Positions 9,358 through 18,585 of a stretch of 64,000 nt of DNA are shown here, one piece after another (positions within the stretch are counted from its first letter, which is position 1; every line of letters starts with the position of its first letter). This stretch comes from Edaphobacter lichenicola. GTDB lineage: Bacteria; Acidobacteriota; Terriglobia; Terriglobales; Acidobacteriaceae. The notes under the pieces were generated by a model that was not told the origin of the DNA, searched no databases, and saw nothing but the letters and a program-made list of their open reading frames with translations. The stretch covers positions 62,001 to 126,000 of the forward strand of contig NZ_JACHDY010000007.1 of assembly GCF_014201315.1 (NCBI RefSeq), written 5' to 3'. Position numbers and translations under genes: made by a program.

Positions 9358-10392
9358 ATGACGAAGCTTCTGCTCTGCCTTCTCTTTGTTGTGCCAACGG
9401 TCTTCGCGCAGACGAAGACGCTGTTCTATATGAGCGATCATCCGGATTCGGTGCGCGACTTCATGGAGCACCAGACCAAGATCGATATCATCGTTCCGAC
9501 CTGGTACGGCGTTGATTCGAACGGACTGGTGTACGGTGAGCCGGACCCGAGCGTGATGCGTGTGGTGAAGCAGCGACACATCTCTCTGTTTCCCATCATC
9601 GCTATCTTTGACAAGACCGGCGTGCATTCGTTGCTTACCAGCGATCAGGCGCAGACGGCGTTGATTGGTTCGCTAATCTCTGAGTGCAAGCAGAATGGTT
9701 ATGACGGCTTTCAGCTCGACTTCGAGAATATCTCGTGGACCGATCGAGATACTCTCTCGGCTGCTGCAAAGCGCATCGCCGATGCCATGCACCGAGAGCA
9801 TCTGCAACTGCAGATCGCGGTGGTTCCTAATGCGCCGGGACATCCGGGCCATAGCGCCTTCAGTAAGTGGATCTTCGCGGACTGGCGTGGTGTCTTCGAT
9901 CTGAAGGCGCTTAGTGAGTCGGTCGATCTGATCTGTCTGATGACCTACGACCAGCACACGCGATGGACTACGCCTGGGCCGGTCGGGGGATGGGTGTGGA
10001 TGAATGAGAATCTGGATTATGCGCTGAAGGTAGTTCCCAGGGAGAAGCTATCACTCGGCGTTGCACTCTATGGATACCACTGGTACGCCGGCGATCCGGG
10101 GCTGAACGACAAGGAACAGAAGCCAAACATCACGGCAGATTACATCAGCGCTGTAGACGCACAGACTCTGCGCGATACCTACGACGGCCACGAGCAGTGG
10201 GACCCGCAGGATCACAGCGCTTATTTTTTCTTTTATCGGGATCAGATGCGTGAGTGGATCTTTTATACCGAGAAGCGTGGATTTGCTGATCGCTACAATC
10301 TGGCCAAGGAACAACACCTGCAGGGGATTTGCGCCTGGGTTCTTGGTCAAGAAGATGATGCTATCTGGAGCGTTTTGCCAGAGCGGCGATAG
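9358..10392 (+). CDS. Exported GH18-family glycosidase (chitinase/ENGase-like)
   Basis: A 344-residue protein with a Sec signal (MTKLLLCLLFVVPTVFAQ) and a GH18 barrel. The catalytic motif reads DGFQLDFE at residues 116-123: the acid Glu123 and the assisting Asp121 are present, but the usual fourth position Asp is Gln. Other family landmarks are LICLMTYDQHT and LSLGVALYGYHW. GH18 covers chitinases, spore-cortex lytic enzymes and endo-beta-N-acetylglucosaminidases. Next to GH92 and GH125 mannosidases, an endo-acting N-glycan-releasing role is attractive, but this is an inference. It ends just before a strong hairpin terminator. Confidence 0.85.
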   Translation: MTKLLLCLLFVVPTVFAQTKTLFYMSDHPDSVRDFMEHQTKIDIIVPTWYGVDSNGLVYGEPDPSVMRVVKQRHISLFPIIAIFDKTGVHSLLTSDQAQTALIGSLISECKQNGYDGFQLDFENISWTDRDTLSAAAKRIADAMHREHLQLQIAVVPNAPGHPGHSAFSKWIFADWRGVFDLKALSESVDLICLMTYDQHTRWTTPGPVGGWVWMNENLDYALKVVPREKLSLGVALYGYHWYAGDPGLNDKEQKPNITADYISAVDAQTLRDTYDGHEQWDPQDHSAYFFFYRDQMREWIFYTEKRGFADRYNLAKEQHLQGICAWVLGQEDDAIWSVLPERR

Positions 10393-10403
10393 CGGTGAGG
10401 ATC

Positions 10404-10440
10404 GGCGTCGGTTCGATACCTTGTGAACCGACGCCTTTGT
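10404..10440 (+). terminator. Rho-independent terminator after the GH92-GH18 genes
   Basis: A perfect 11-bp inverted repeat, GGCGTCGGTTC (10404-10414) and GAACCGACGCC (10425-10435), with a 10-nt loop, is followed by TTTGT. It lies 11 bp after the GH18 stop, before the convergent efflux operon. Confidence 0.8.
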
Positions 10441-10493
10441 GGTAGAACTCCTGAGTTTTTGTAGCCGTTGATGGAGCGGATTAGTGATCCGCC

Positions 10494-11933
10494 CTAGTTG
10501 GGGGGAAGTTGAACGGAGTTCCAGCCTCCTCCGAGCGCCATCTGCAACTGGGTGCTTGCTACAATTCGCCGAGCAACCAAGGATGCAGCAGCTCTTTCAT
10601 CGGTCAGTTCTATTGTCTGATTGGTGAGCACTTCGAGATACGGGGCGAGGCCTCGTTTGTAGCGAAGCGTTGAGAGCTCAGTGCTCTTCTGCGCTGCACT
10701 CACTGCCTTATCCTGTACTGAAGCCTCTTGCTCCAATACTCTCAATGCAGAGAGTTGGTCTTCTACATCGCGAAATGCGGAGAGCACCTGCTCGCGATAG
10801 AGAGCGGTGGCCTGCTTACGCTGCGCCACGGCAAAGTCCATCTGTGCTCTTCTGCGACCCGCATCGAAGAGAACCTCGCTGGCGGAAGGCCCCGCGCTCC
10901 ATTGCGTGCTGGACGAGTTGAAGAGGTTGCTGATGGTGGAGCTTTGCACGCCGGCCCCTGCGCCGAGGAGGATCGTGGGATAGTAGGCAGACTTAGCGAC
11001 GCCAATCAAGGCATTCGCAGATGCGACGCGACGTTCGGCGGCCGCGATGTCGGGGCGCCGCTCGAGCAACTCCGACGGAACGCCCGTGGGGATGCTGGGG
11101 GGATCGCCTGCGATGGGACGCTCGGCGATGTGAAAGCCAGTTGCGGATTCTCCGACGAGCACGGCAATCGCATGCTCGAACTGCTCGCGCTGCACCCCGA
11201 GATCGATGAGCTGGGCCCGGGTTTCTTCTAACTGCGCCTTCGCCTGCTGAACATCGCTGTCAGAACTCAAGCCACCTGTCAGCCGGTCTTCTGTGAGTTG
11301 AAGTGTTTCGGTATATGCGTCGAGCGTCGATCGAAGGAGCTGCGCCTGAAGGTCAAGTCCTCGCAGTTGAAAGAAAGTGACCGCGAGAAGACCTTGCAGG
11401 CTTAGTCTCGTGTTGGCCAGATCCGCAGAGGTAGCCTGCGCATTGGCTGCGCTCGACTCAATCTGTCTGCGAATGCCACCCCACAGATCCGGCTCCCAGG
11501 AGATGTTTAGCGGAATGAGAAAGTCCCAGTAGGATGAGGCTACGTTTGATGGTCTCAAGGGTGCATTGTTTGAGGCACGGTTGCGCGATGCCGATCCACC
11601 GAGCGAGACGGTTGGGTACAGAGATGATTTATTCTCGCGAACGAGATCGTGGGCTTGCTCGTAGGCATGAAGAGCGGCGGCGATGTTCTGATTTGCAGCC
11701 GCACATCGCTGCTCCAGATTGTTTAGCTCGTCGTCCTGATAGATCGACCACCATAGCCCGCGGTCTACTCCATCGGCTGGCTTGGCCGTGGACCAGTCGC
11801 CGTTGTGGCCGTCGTCCGTGTAAGCGGGAGGAGCCGGCATGGCAGGAGCCTTGTAGTTCGGTCCAACTTTGCATCCGCTCAGCAACGAGGCGCCGAGCAG
11901 GGCTCCTGTAAGCGATAAGACGCGAGCCTTCAT
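10494..11933 (-). CDS. RND efflux outer-membrane factor lipoprotein (OprM/NodT type)
   Basis: The outer-membrane channel of a tripartite efflux pump. The 479-residue protein starts with a lipoprotein signal ending in LLSGC (Cys21), followed by KVGPNYKAP, typical of NodT-family channels. Two outer-membrane efflux (TolC-like) repeats with long helical hairpins follow; GESATGFHIAERPI and LLERRPDIAAAERRVASANA are characteristic of the second half. The start ATG overlaps the stop of the adaptor gene by 4 bp (11930-11933), so it is the last gene of the tetR-RND-adaptor-channel set. A GCGGAT/ATCCGC hairpin lies at its 3' side (10476-10492). Confidence 0.95.
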   Translation of the reverse strand: MKARVLSLTGALLGASLLSGCKVGPNYKAPAMPAPPAYTDDGHNGDWSTAKPADGVDRGLWWSIYQDDELNNLEQRCAAANQNIAAALHAYEQAHDLVRENKSSLYPTVSLGGSASRNRASNNAPLRPSNVASSYWDFLIPLNISWEPDLWGGIRRQIESSAANAQATSADLANTRLSLQGLLAVTFFQLRGLDLQAQLLRSTLDAYTETLQLTEDRLTGGLSSDSDVQQAKAQLEETRAQLIDLGVQREQFEHAIAVLVGESATGFHIAERPIAGDPPSIPTGVPSELLERRPDIAAAERRVASANALIGVAKSAYYPTILLGAGAGVQSSTISNLFNSSSTQWSAGPSASEVLFDAGRRRAQMDFAVAQRKQATALYREQVLSAFRDVEDQLSALRVLEQEASVQDKAVSAAQKSTELSTLRYKRGLAPYLEVLTNQTIELTDERAAASLVARRIVASTQLQMALGGGWNSVQLPPN

Positions 11934-13234
11934 CGCTTCCCCTCCGGCGCCTGGCTCTGATTGTTGCCGTTATTGATGACGCGGACTTCCTCTCCGTCAG
12001 TGAGTGAATCGGGCGGGTTGCCGATGATGGATTCTCCTGGCTTGAGGCCGGCTAAGATTTCGACAGTTGTACCATAGTCACGCCCGGGCGTTACACGCGC
12101 CATGTGAACGCGATGATTGGCATCCACCGTTGCAATCCGCAAGCCGTCCGGCTCCAGGATCAGAGCACTCACCGGCACGATCAGAACAGGTACAGCGCTC
12201 GACACACTAAGGTGAACTTCGGTGTAGCTGCCCGGAAGCAGCTCGCCGGAGCGGTTGTCTACATCCACTTCTGCGAGCAGGGTTCGCGTTGCAGGATCGA
12301 CGGAGTCCGACGAGCGAACAAGCTTGCCTTGAAAGGTGCGACCTGGGTACTGCGGCAAGACCAGCTTCGCAATCATTCCGTTTTTGGCATCCGGCGAATA
12401 GATCTGCGGCACATTAATAAAGACGCGGAGAGTGCGGATGGCAGAGATATCGAAGATCTCCTTGTTTCCCGAGATTGCTCCGCCGGAGGTCGAGGTGCTT
12501 CCCGTAGCCGTGATGAGCTGTCCGATGTCGAGGTTGCGCGCGGTAACAATACCATCAAAAGGCGCTACGATGCGTTCGAATGAGACCAGCTCCTCCAACC
12601 GCTGTACATTCGCTTGAGCCGAAGCAATCTCTGTATTCCTCGCCTCCAATGCCTGTACGGCGTTGTCGGTGTCCTGTTGCGAGACGGCATTGCGGCCTAT
12701 CAGATCGTTGTAACGATCCGCCGTTATCTTCGCGATACTGGCGTTGCTCTTTGCTGTTGCAAGGTCCGCCTTCGCGGAGGCGAGTTGTTGATCGAGCTCA
12801 GGCGTTTCGATTACGGCAAGCAGCTCGCCCTTGCGTACAGGTGTTCCAATGTCGTGATACCAGGCCTTGACGTAGCCGGTCGTTCGCGCATAGATCGGCG
12901 CCAGGGTGAAGGCCTGAATGTTGCCTGGAAGCACGACCTCCCGGGCATTCTGCTGCATGACCGGTTGCTCCAGCGTCACGGGAGGAGCAGAGGTATTCTC
13001 CGTGTACTTCGCCAGTTCCGCGCTTGCATGTTTGCGCGAGACGATGCCAAAGACCGCAACAATCACAGCCGCTACCAGCACGATCACGACAACAGACAGC
13101 AAGGATCCGCGCGAAACCTTCGGCGGCTCAGGCCTTGCCTGCTGAGCGTCATGCTTGGCTGGCTGCTCTCCAGCTACGTCTCGACCTCGATTTACTTCTG
13201 ATGTCTTCTGCGCGTCGGGGTTCTCGGGGTTCAT
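11930..13234 (-). CDS. RND efflux periplasmic adaptor (membrane fusion protein)
   Basis: Bridges the inner-membrane pump and the outer-membrane channel. The product has 434 residues from ATG 13234, chosen because GGAG lies 8 nt upstream; ATG 13273 in frame has no clear ribosome site. An N-terminal membrane anchor (LLSVVVIVLVAAVIVAVFGI) replaces the lipoprotein signal common in this family. Then come the split barrel-sandwich domain (GYVKAWYHDIGTPVRKGELL; later DGIVTARNLDIGQLI), an alpha-hairpin rich in Ala/Gln, and beta-barrel and membrane-proximal domains. A charged 25-residue cytoplasmic N-tail is notable. It lies 61 bp downstream of the RND gene and overlaps the channel gene. Confidence 0.93.
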   Translation of the reverse strand: MNPENPDAQKTSEVNRGRDVAGEQPAKHDAQQARPEPPKVSRGSLLSVVVIVLVAAVIVAVFGIVSRKHASAELAKYTENTSAPPVTLEQPVMQQNAREVVLPGNIQAFTLAPIYARTTGYVKAWYHDIGTPVRKGELLAVIETPELDQQLASAKADLATAKSNASIAKITADRYNDLIGRNAVSQQDTDNAVQALEARNTEIASAQANVQRLEELVSFERIVAPFDGIVTARNLDIGQLITATGSTSTSGGAISGNKEIFDISAIRTLRVFINVPQIYSPDAKNGMIAKLVLPQYPGRTFQGKLVRSSDSVDPATRTLLAEVDVDNRSGELLPGSYTEVHLSVSSAVPVLIVPVSALILEPDGLRIATVDANHRVHMARVTPGRDYGTTVEILAGLKPGESIIGNPPDSLTDGEEVRVINNGNNQSQAPEGKR

Positions 13235-13295
13235 TGCCATCTCTCCAAATGCGCTGTGGGCGCGGCGTTCCATAGGTTGAACGATCCTGAATGAC

Positions 13296-16200
13296 TCATA
13301 GTGATTCTTCCGAATCTTGTGCGACGGGAGGAGGATCGTTTCGATGCATAAACGAAAAGAAGACCGGAACGAAGGTTAGCGTTCCAAAGGTAGCCAGTAG
13401 AAGTCCTCCAATGACAGCACGGCCGAGTGGCGCGTTCTGTTCGCCACCGTCGCCGAGTCCGAGGGCCATTGGCACCATACCGATGATCATTGCGAGGGCC
13501 GTCATGATGACTGGACGGAAGCGAGTGAAACCGGCTGAGAGGGCGGCATCAAGAGCGTTCAATCCCAGGTCCATCTGCTCTTTCGCGAAGCTAACTACGA
13601 GAATCGAGTTCGCCGTCGCTACCCCCACGCACATGATTGCGCCTGTCAGCGCAGGGACGCTGATGTGAGTGCCGGTTAGAAACAGCAGCCAGACGATTCC
13701 GGCCAAAGCCCCGGGTAGTGCGGCGATGATGATGAATGGGTCGAGCCAACTCTGGAAGTTCACTACGATGAGCGCGTAGACGAGCACGATCGAAAACAGG
13801 AGTCCATAGACGAGCCCTGTGAAGGAGGTGTGCATCGTCTGAATCTGGCCGCGAACGTAGATCTCTGTTCCACGAGGCAACTTGCCTTTGCTGTCTTTGA
13901 CCATCTGCTCAATTCTGGTCGAAACGCTTGCGAGATCTGTCCCTTCAACCGCACCATAGATGTCGATTACCGGCCGTGCGTTGTAGTGGCTTACCGTGCC
14001 CTGTTCGGCTCCTCTTCGAATTGACGCTAGATTCCCAAGAATTTGAGGTTGCTGCGTCGAGCCATTCGTCGCGATCGGGAAGTTTTCCAGCTGCTGCAGG
14101 CTCTGCACGTTGTACTGCGGCGTCTGAACGGCGACGTTGTAGCTGACGTGATTCTGAGGATTGAGATAGAACGTGGGGTTGGTCTGGAAGCTGCCGCTGA
14201 GGCTGGTGAGCACGCTGACTGCTACATCGCGCTGGCTGTAACCAACCTGCTGCGCGCGCGTGCGGTCGACGTCGATGGTCCATGTCGGAAGATTGAAGGG
14301 TTGTTGAATTCGCAGGTCGGTCGTCCCGGAGATGTGACTGATCTGCTGCATCAGCTGTTCGGCCAGGATGCGATTCTGTGCGACCTGCTGCCCTACAACC
14401 TGGATGTCAATCTGTGCCGGCAGACCGAAGTTCAGGATCTGGCTGACCATGTCGGTCGGCAGATAGTAGAACTCTGTGCCTGGAAACTGCTGGGTGAGCT
14501 TGTCGCGCAGTTCGTGGGTGTACTCGGCTGTTGGGCGATGCTTCTCGTCGAGCGAGACCAGAATGTCTGCGTCCGCGGTACCGACAGGAGCGGAGTTCGA
14601 GTAAGAGAGATTCAGGCCGGAGTATGGGATACCGATGTTGTCGATGACCGAGATCAGCTCTGCGGCGGGGATCTCGCGGCGGATCACACCTTCGATCTGA
14701 TCGCATAGTCTCGCTGTATCTTCGATGCGGGTTCCAGTGTGTGCGCGAACATGCAGCTTGAACTGCCCTCCATCCACCGAGGGAAAAAAGTCCTGTCCCA
14801 GCCATGGATAGAGAAGCACCACGGACGCGATCCAGAAGGCACCAATCGAAAGAAGAAACGTAACGCGATACTCCAGGCAGAAGCTCAACAGACCGTGGTA
14901 CCAGTTGCGAAGTTTTTCGAAGTAGCGTTCAAAGGTAAGTTGAAAACGAACCAGCGGATTGCGGCTGACATGCGTCGTGTGCTCCTGCTGATGCGGCTTC
15001 AGGAGATATTTCGCCATGGTCGGAACGATGGTTCGCGACAGGAAGTATGAGGCGAGCATTGCAAAGACCACCGCCTCGGCCAGCGGGACGAACAGATATC
15101 TCGCCACGCCCCCAAGAAAAAACATGGGGACGAAGACGATGCATATCGAGATCGTCGAGACAAAAGCCGGAACTGCGATCTGAGCAGCACCGTCTAGAAT
15201 CGCCTGTTCGACCTCCTTGCCCTCTTCAAGATTTCGATTGATATTCTCAATCTCGACGGTTGCATCATCGACAAGGATACCGACCGCCAACGCCAATCCG
15301 CCAAGCGTCATGATGTTGATCGTCTCGCCCAGAGCGGCCAGCATCAGCAAAGAACAGATGACGGACAAAGGAATGGAGACGGCGATAATGATGGTGGAAC
15401 GCCAGCTTCCAAGGAATATCAGGATCATCGCCGCGGTGAGACAGGCAGCGATCAGGGCTTCGCGAACGACACCGCTGATTGCTCCACGTACAAAGACGGA
15501 CTGGTCGGCGATAGGTTGCATCTTCAACGCGGGCGGCAGCTGCGCAGCGATGAGCGGAAGTTGAGCACGCACGTCCGAAATGATGTTCAGCGTCGAAGCG
15601 TTCCCAGTCTTCTGAATGGTCATCAACGAGGCACGCTGTCCATCCACACGCACGATGTTTGTTTGAGGAGGAAAGCCATCGCGAACATTGCCTATATCGC
15701 GGAGGTAGGTGGTTGAACCGTTTACGGTCTTGATCGGCAGATTATTCAACTCAGCAATTGAGCTTGGAGCGCTGTTGGTCTCTACCTGGTAATCGACGTG
15801 CCCCATCTTCATATCGCCGGCCGGCAAGATGATGTTTTGAGTCGATATGGTGTTTACGATGTCCGAGGCAGAGAGCCCATAGGCCTGCAGCTTCTGCGTA
15901 TCGACATCCACCTGTATCTGGCGCTGCTTTCCTCCATAGGGGAAGGGCATGGAGGCGCCCTGAACGGTCGCCAGTTGGGTGCGGATAAAGTTGGTTCCAA
16001 AGTCGTAGAGCTGCTGTTCACTCAGGCCGTTTCCGGACAAGCCAAGCTGCAGGATGGGGACACTCGACGCGCTGTACTGGATGACCAGGGGTGGCTGCGT
16101 ACCCTGAGGATACTGGCGAAGCGCTGTCTGGGAGATAGCTGTTACCTGTGCCACCGCCTGGGAGATATTTACCGACGGGCGGAAGAAGATTTTGACTACC

Positions 16201-16472
16201 GAGACGCCGTTGAGTGTCTGGGACTCCGTGTGCTCGATGTCGTTGACCACGGTCGTCAGGTTTCGCTCGAAGGGCAGGACAATTCGATCGCTCAGTTGTT
16301 CGGGCGACAGTCCCGCGTAGTTCCATACGACCGAAACGACCGGGATATCAATGTTCGGAAAGATATCGACCGGCGTCCGCAGCATGACTACGGGCCCGAT
16401 AATGAACAAGAGTAGCGACAAGACGACAAAGGTGTAAGGTCTCCTAAGCGCGAGACGAACGATCCACATCAA
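13296..16472 (-). CDS. RND multidrug efflux pump, inner-membrane subunit (AcrB/MexF type)
   Basis: A proton-driven drug exporter of the HAE-1 family with 1058 residues, the normal family length, and twelve expected membrane helices. The N-terminus MMWIVRLALRRPYTFVVLSL is the first helix; the proton-relay aspartate pair is visible in LALAVGILVDDATVEIENIN (TM4). TM10-12 contain GAIMCVGVATANSILVVSFA and ALAMIIGMVPMALGLGDGGEQNAPLG. The C-terminus is a short hydrophilic tail. The gene starts 134 bp from the end of tetR, suggesting either a separate promoter or a long tetR leader; an inverted repeat in this gap may be an operator. The substrate cannot be inferred. Confidence 0.96.
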   Translation of the reverse strand: MMWIVRLALRRPYTFVVLSLLLFIIGPVVMLRTPVDIFPNIDIPVVSVVWNYAGLSPEQLSDRIVLPFERNLTTVVNDIEHTESQTLNGVSVVKIFFRPSVNISQAVAQVTAISQTALRQYPQGTQPPLVIQYSASSVPILQLGLSGNGLSEQQLYDFGTNFIRTQLATVQGASMPFPYGGKQRQIQVDVDTQKLQAYGLSASDIVNTISTQNIILPAGDMKMGHVDYQVETNSAPSSIAELNNLPIKTVNGSTTYLRDIGNVRDGFPPQTNIVRVDGQRASLMTIQKTGNASTLNIISDVRAQLPLIAAQLPPALKMQPIADQSVFVRGAISGVVREALIAACLTAAMILIFLGSWRSTIIIAVSIPLSVICSLLMLAALGETINIMTLGGLALAVGILVDDATVEIENINRNLEEGKEVEQAILDGAAQIAVPAFVSTISICIVFVPMFFLGGVARYLFVPLAEAVVFAMLASYFLSRTIVPTMAKYLLKPHQQEHTTHVSRNPLVRFQLTFERYFEKLRNWYHGLLSFCLEYRVTFLLSIGAFWIASVVLLYPWLGQDFFPSVDGGQFKLHVRAHTGTRIEDTARLCDQIEGVIRREIPAAELISVIDNIGIPYSGLNLSYSNSAPVGTADADILVSLDEKHRPTAEYTHELRDKLTQQFPGTEFYYLPTDMVSQILNFGLPAQIDIQVVGQQVAQNRILAEQLMQQISHISGTTDLRIQQPFNLPTWTIDVDRTRAQQVGYSQRDVAVSVLTSLSGSFQTNPTFYLNPQNHVSYNVAVQTPQYNVQSLQQLENFPIATNGSTQQPQILGNLASIRRGAEQGTVSHYNARPVIDIYGAVEGTDLASVSTRIEQMVKDSKGKLPRGTEIYVRGQIQTMHTSFTGLVYGLLFSIVLVYALIVVNFQSWLDPFIIIAALPGALAGIVWLLFLTGTHISVPALTGAIMCVGVATANSILVVSFAKEQMDLGLNALDAALSAGFTRFRPVIMTALAMIIGMVPMALGLGDGGEQNAPLGRAVIGGLLLATFGTLTFVPVFFSFMHRNDPPPVAQDSEESL

Positions 16473-16561
16473 AGCTCCTTGGAACGATACTTTCTTATTT
16501 TGCTAATGCACCAGAGGCTCTATGGGTGCCAGTGTAAAAACAGCTTCGTTGGAGTCATGTA

Positions 16562-16574
16562 AAACGATACGTTT
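16562..16574. promoter_or_regulatory. Candidate TetR operator upstream of the RND gene
   Basis: The 13-bp inverted repeat AAACG-ATA-CGTTT lies between tetR and the pump gene. A related ACGATAC core recurs about 80 bp away near 16483. The position fits a repressor site for the adjacent TetR protein, but the assignment is an inference. Confidence 0.4.
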
Positions 16575-16606
16575 AGAAATAAGATGCTGTGACTGTGGAA
16601 CAAGAC

Positions 16607-17278
16607 TCATCGTTGCCCATTTCGGCGTTTTACGAGAGAGCCGGCCTTCTTCCTAGGGCGCTGATAATCAAGTCGCCTTAAACCTCCGAACGCAGCTTCC
16701 ACCATTGCCTCAGACTCTGAGTTGTTGAGTGAGCCGTGGCCGGCGAGCAATCGAAAGATGGTGGGCCCATAGATCAGGTCGAGAACGATCTCCCCGTCGA
16801 CAGCGCTGCGAATCTCGCCACGGTCTACGCCGCGGCGCCACATGACACGCGCAGCATCTCTGCGGGCATAGAGGAAACGTTCTCGAAACGAGGCCAGAAA
16901 TCCCGGATCACTCTGCCCTTCCGCAATAAACTGGCAGAAGAGCCGCCCTAGCGTAGAGGTATAGAAAGCGGTCAATGACTTCAGCTGCTCGGTAAAATCT
17001 TCTTCGGCCGACCCCGTATCGGGCGTTGGAACCCTGTCCGTCATTCCGGCCAGATAAGCGTCCAGGGCCACCATGCTCTTGTTCGGCCACCACTTGTAGA
17101 TCGTGGCCTTGCTGACACCAGCCCGTCTTGCGATTGCATCCGCGGTCACTTTGCGCAGCGACTCGCGCTCCAGCAACTGAAGTGTCGCTTTCAGAATGGC
17201 TGTCTTTGCCTCGAGGCTGCGGTGTCTCCCGCGTTTCCTCGGCTTCTCCGCGAGTTCCGGGGTTTGCTGTTTTCTCAT
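16607..17278 (-). CDS. TetR-family transcriptional repressor of the efflux operon
   Basis: A 223-residue regulator with a basic N-tail (RKRGRHRSLEAKTAILKATL) leading into a TetR helix-turn-helix, VTADAIARRAGVSKATIYKWWPNKSMV, at about residues 38-65. The remaining helices form the ligand-binding and dimerisation domain; a WRRGVDRGEI segment and C-terminal TetR_C-like helices are visible. It is encoded immediately upstream of, and in the same direction as, the RND efflux genes, the standard arrangement for local repression. Imperfect palindromes occur on both sides of the gene. The inducer is unknown. Confidence 0.93.
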   Translation of the reverse strand: MRKQQTPELAEKPRKRGRHRSLEAKTAILKATLQLLERESLRKVTADAIARRAGVSKATIYKWWPNKSMVALDAYLAGMTDRVPTPDTGSAEEDFTEQLKSLTAFYTSTLGRLFCQFIAEGQSDPGFLASFRERFLYARRDAARVMWRRGVDRGEIRSAVDGEIVLDLIYGPTIFRLLAGHGSLNNSESEAMVEAAFGGLRRLDYQRPRKKAGSLVKRRNGQR

Positions 17279-17306
17279 ACGTCGGTTCTCAACAAAATCA
17301 TTGTAA

Positions 17307-17320
17307 ACTAGACGTTCAGT
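17307..17320. promoter_or_regulatory. Candidate autoregulatory TetR operator
   Basis: The sequence ACTAGACGTTCAGT, 28 bp upstream of the tetR start, is an imperfect palindrome of the form ACT-N2-ACGT-N2-AGT, flanked by A/T. The form and position are typical of TetR-family autoregulation; binding is not shown. Confidence 0.4.
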
Positions 17321-17493
17321 ATAGATAATCGACTGCCGATTCGTCGACTAACAAATCTTGCCACCACGACTCTTCAAATCACCGATGACTTGCATTATTT
17401 TACGAACCAATTTCAGCAACGACCTCGCCGCAACGTTCGAGAATTAGAGTTTTCGGTGCTACAAAGGGCTCTTGCCCGGAGTAAGGATCTTGC

Positions 17494-18408
17494 CTAAACT
17501 GTGAGTTTTTTCATGTAGTCGGCGTCGATCTTAAGCGCCTCCAGGGGCGGGATGTCATATGCTTCCTGCTCGACAAAGTAATGTCTCAGGTTTGCTTTCT
17601 TCGCCGCCTCAAAGACTGGACGGTAATCCAGGGTTCCCTTCCCCAATTCAGCCGCGGGAGGCGGTTCCATGACAGACACCGACTTATCGGTGTGCTTGAA
17701 GTCTTTGACATGAAGCATGGAGATTCGAGAAGGATAGCGCTGAAGATAGTCCACCGGATTGGCACCGCCAACGATGACCCACCCGCAGTCCAATTCGAAG
17801 GTCACCAACTCAGGATCGGTCAGGCGGATCATCTCGTCGAGTGGAACGACACCACCCTGTTTGCCAAACTCCATAGTGTGGTTGTGATAACCGAACTTCA
17901 TGCCGGCGGCCTTCACCTTTTCGCCAAACTTGTTGAACTGATCGGCGTTCCATCGATAGTCCTCCAGGGTGAAAGAGCGAATCATTGTGGGATAAGACGT
18001 GTCTTTCAACCGCGATGGGTCTTTGATACCAGGGAAGGCGCAGATGATGTACCGCACGCCCAGCTCTCTGTTGAAGGCGACGATCTTATCGAAGTCTTTG
18101 CTCAGACTCGAGTAGGAGTAGTGAGCGCTGACGCACTTGAGACCGGCTGCCGACATCGCGCTCTTGACCTGCTCGGGCGAGCGGTCGAAGTAGCCTGCCG
18201 CCTCAACCTCCTGATAGCCAAGCGCGGCGATCTGTTTGAGCGTTCCCTCGTAGTCTTTTGCGAGCATCTCGCGGACGGAATAGAGCTGGAGGCCGATCGG
18301 CAGGCCAAAGGGGGAAGCCCATAATCGATCACTCTTCAGAAAAGAGGAACTATAGACGATCGCGGCGGTGGCAGACTGGAGGAAGTTTCTACGTGTATGA
18401 CAGGTCAT
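17494..18408 (-). CDS. Tat-exported sugar phosphate isomerase/epimerase-like protein (xylose isomerase-like TIM barrel)
   Basis: A 304-residue AP-endonuclease-2/xylose-isomerase-like barrel. The N-terminus MTCHTRRNFLQSATAAIV is a twin-arginine signal, so the mature protein is probably periplasmic, which is unusual for an isomerase fold but common in acidobacterial and planctomycete paralogues. Putative metal-site residues occur in GYHNHTMEF, TFELDCGW and MLHVKDFKH. The C-terminal YFVEQEAYD supplies another acidic residue. The substrate is unknown, and a carbohydrate role (3-keto-sugar or inositol chemistry) is only a guess. It stands alone between tetR and mocR, with no obvious operon partner. 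Confidence 0.85.
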   Translation of the reverse strand: MTCHTRRNFLQSATAAIVYSSSFLKSDRLWASPFGLPIGLQLYSVREMLAKDYEGTLKQIAALGYQEVEAAGYFDRSPEQVKSAMSAAGLKCVSAHYSYSSLSKDFDKIVAFNRELGVRYIICAFPGIKDPSRLKDTSYPTMIRSFTLEDYRWNADQFNKFGEKVKAAGMKFGYHNHTMEFGKQGGVVPLDEMIRLTDPELVTFELDCGWVIVGGANPVDYLQRYPSRISMLHVKDFKHTDKSVSVMEPPPAAELGKGTLDYRPVFEAAKKANLRHYFVEQEAYDIPPLEALKIDADYMKKLTV

Positions 18409-18585
18409 CCGGATCCTCTTCTCCTCGACGAACTAAGGGTTAGGTCAAATAGTCTCTATTGTTGGACCGCAGCGTGGCTCCTCTGCGGCCACGCGTGAAT
18501 CAACAACGACCAAAGTGCATCACTAAGCGACTCCCTGATAATACTTGCCGGAGTGACGACGGCGAATCGATTCGATCAGATTCCG

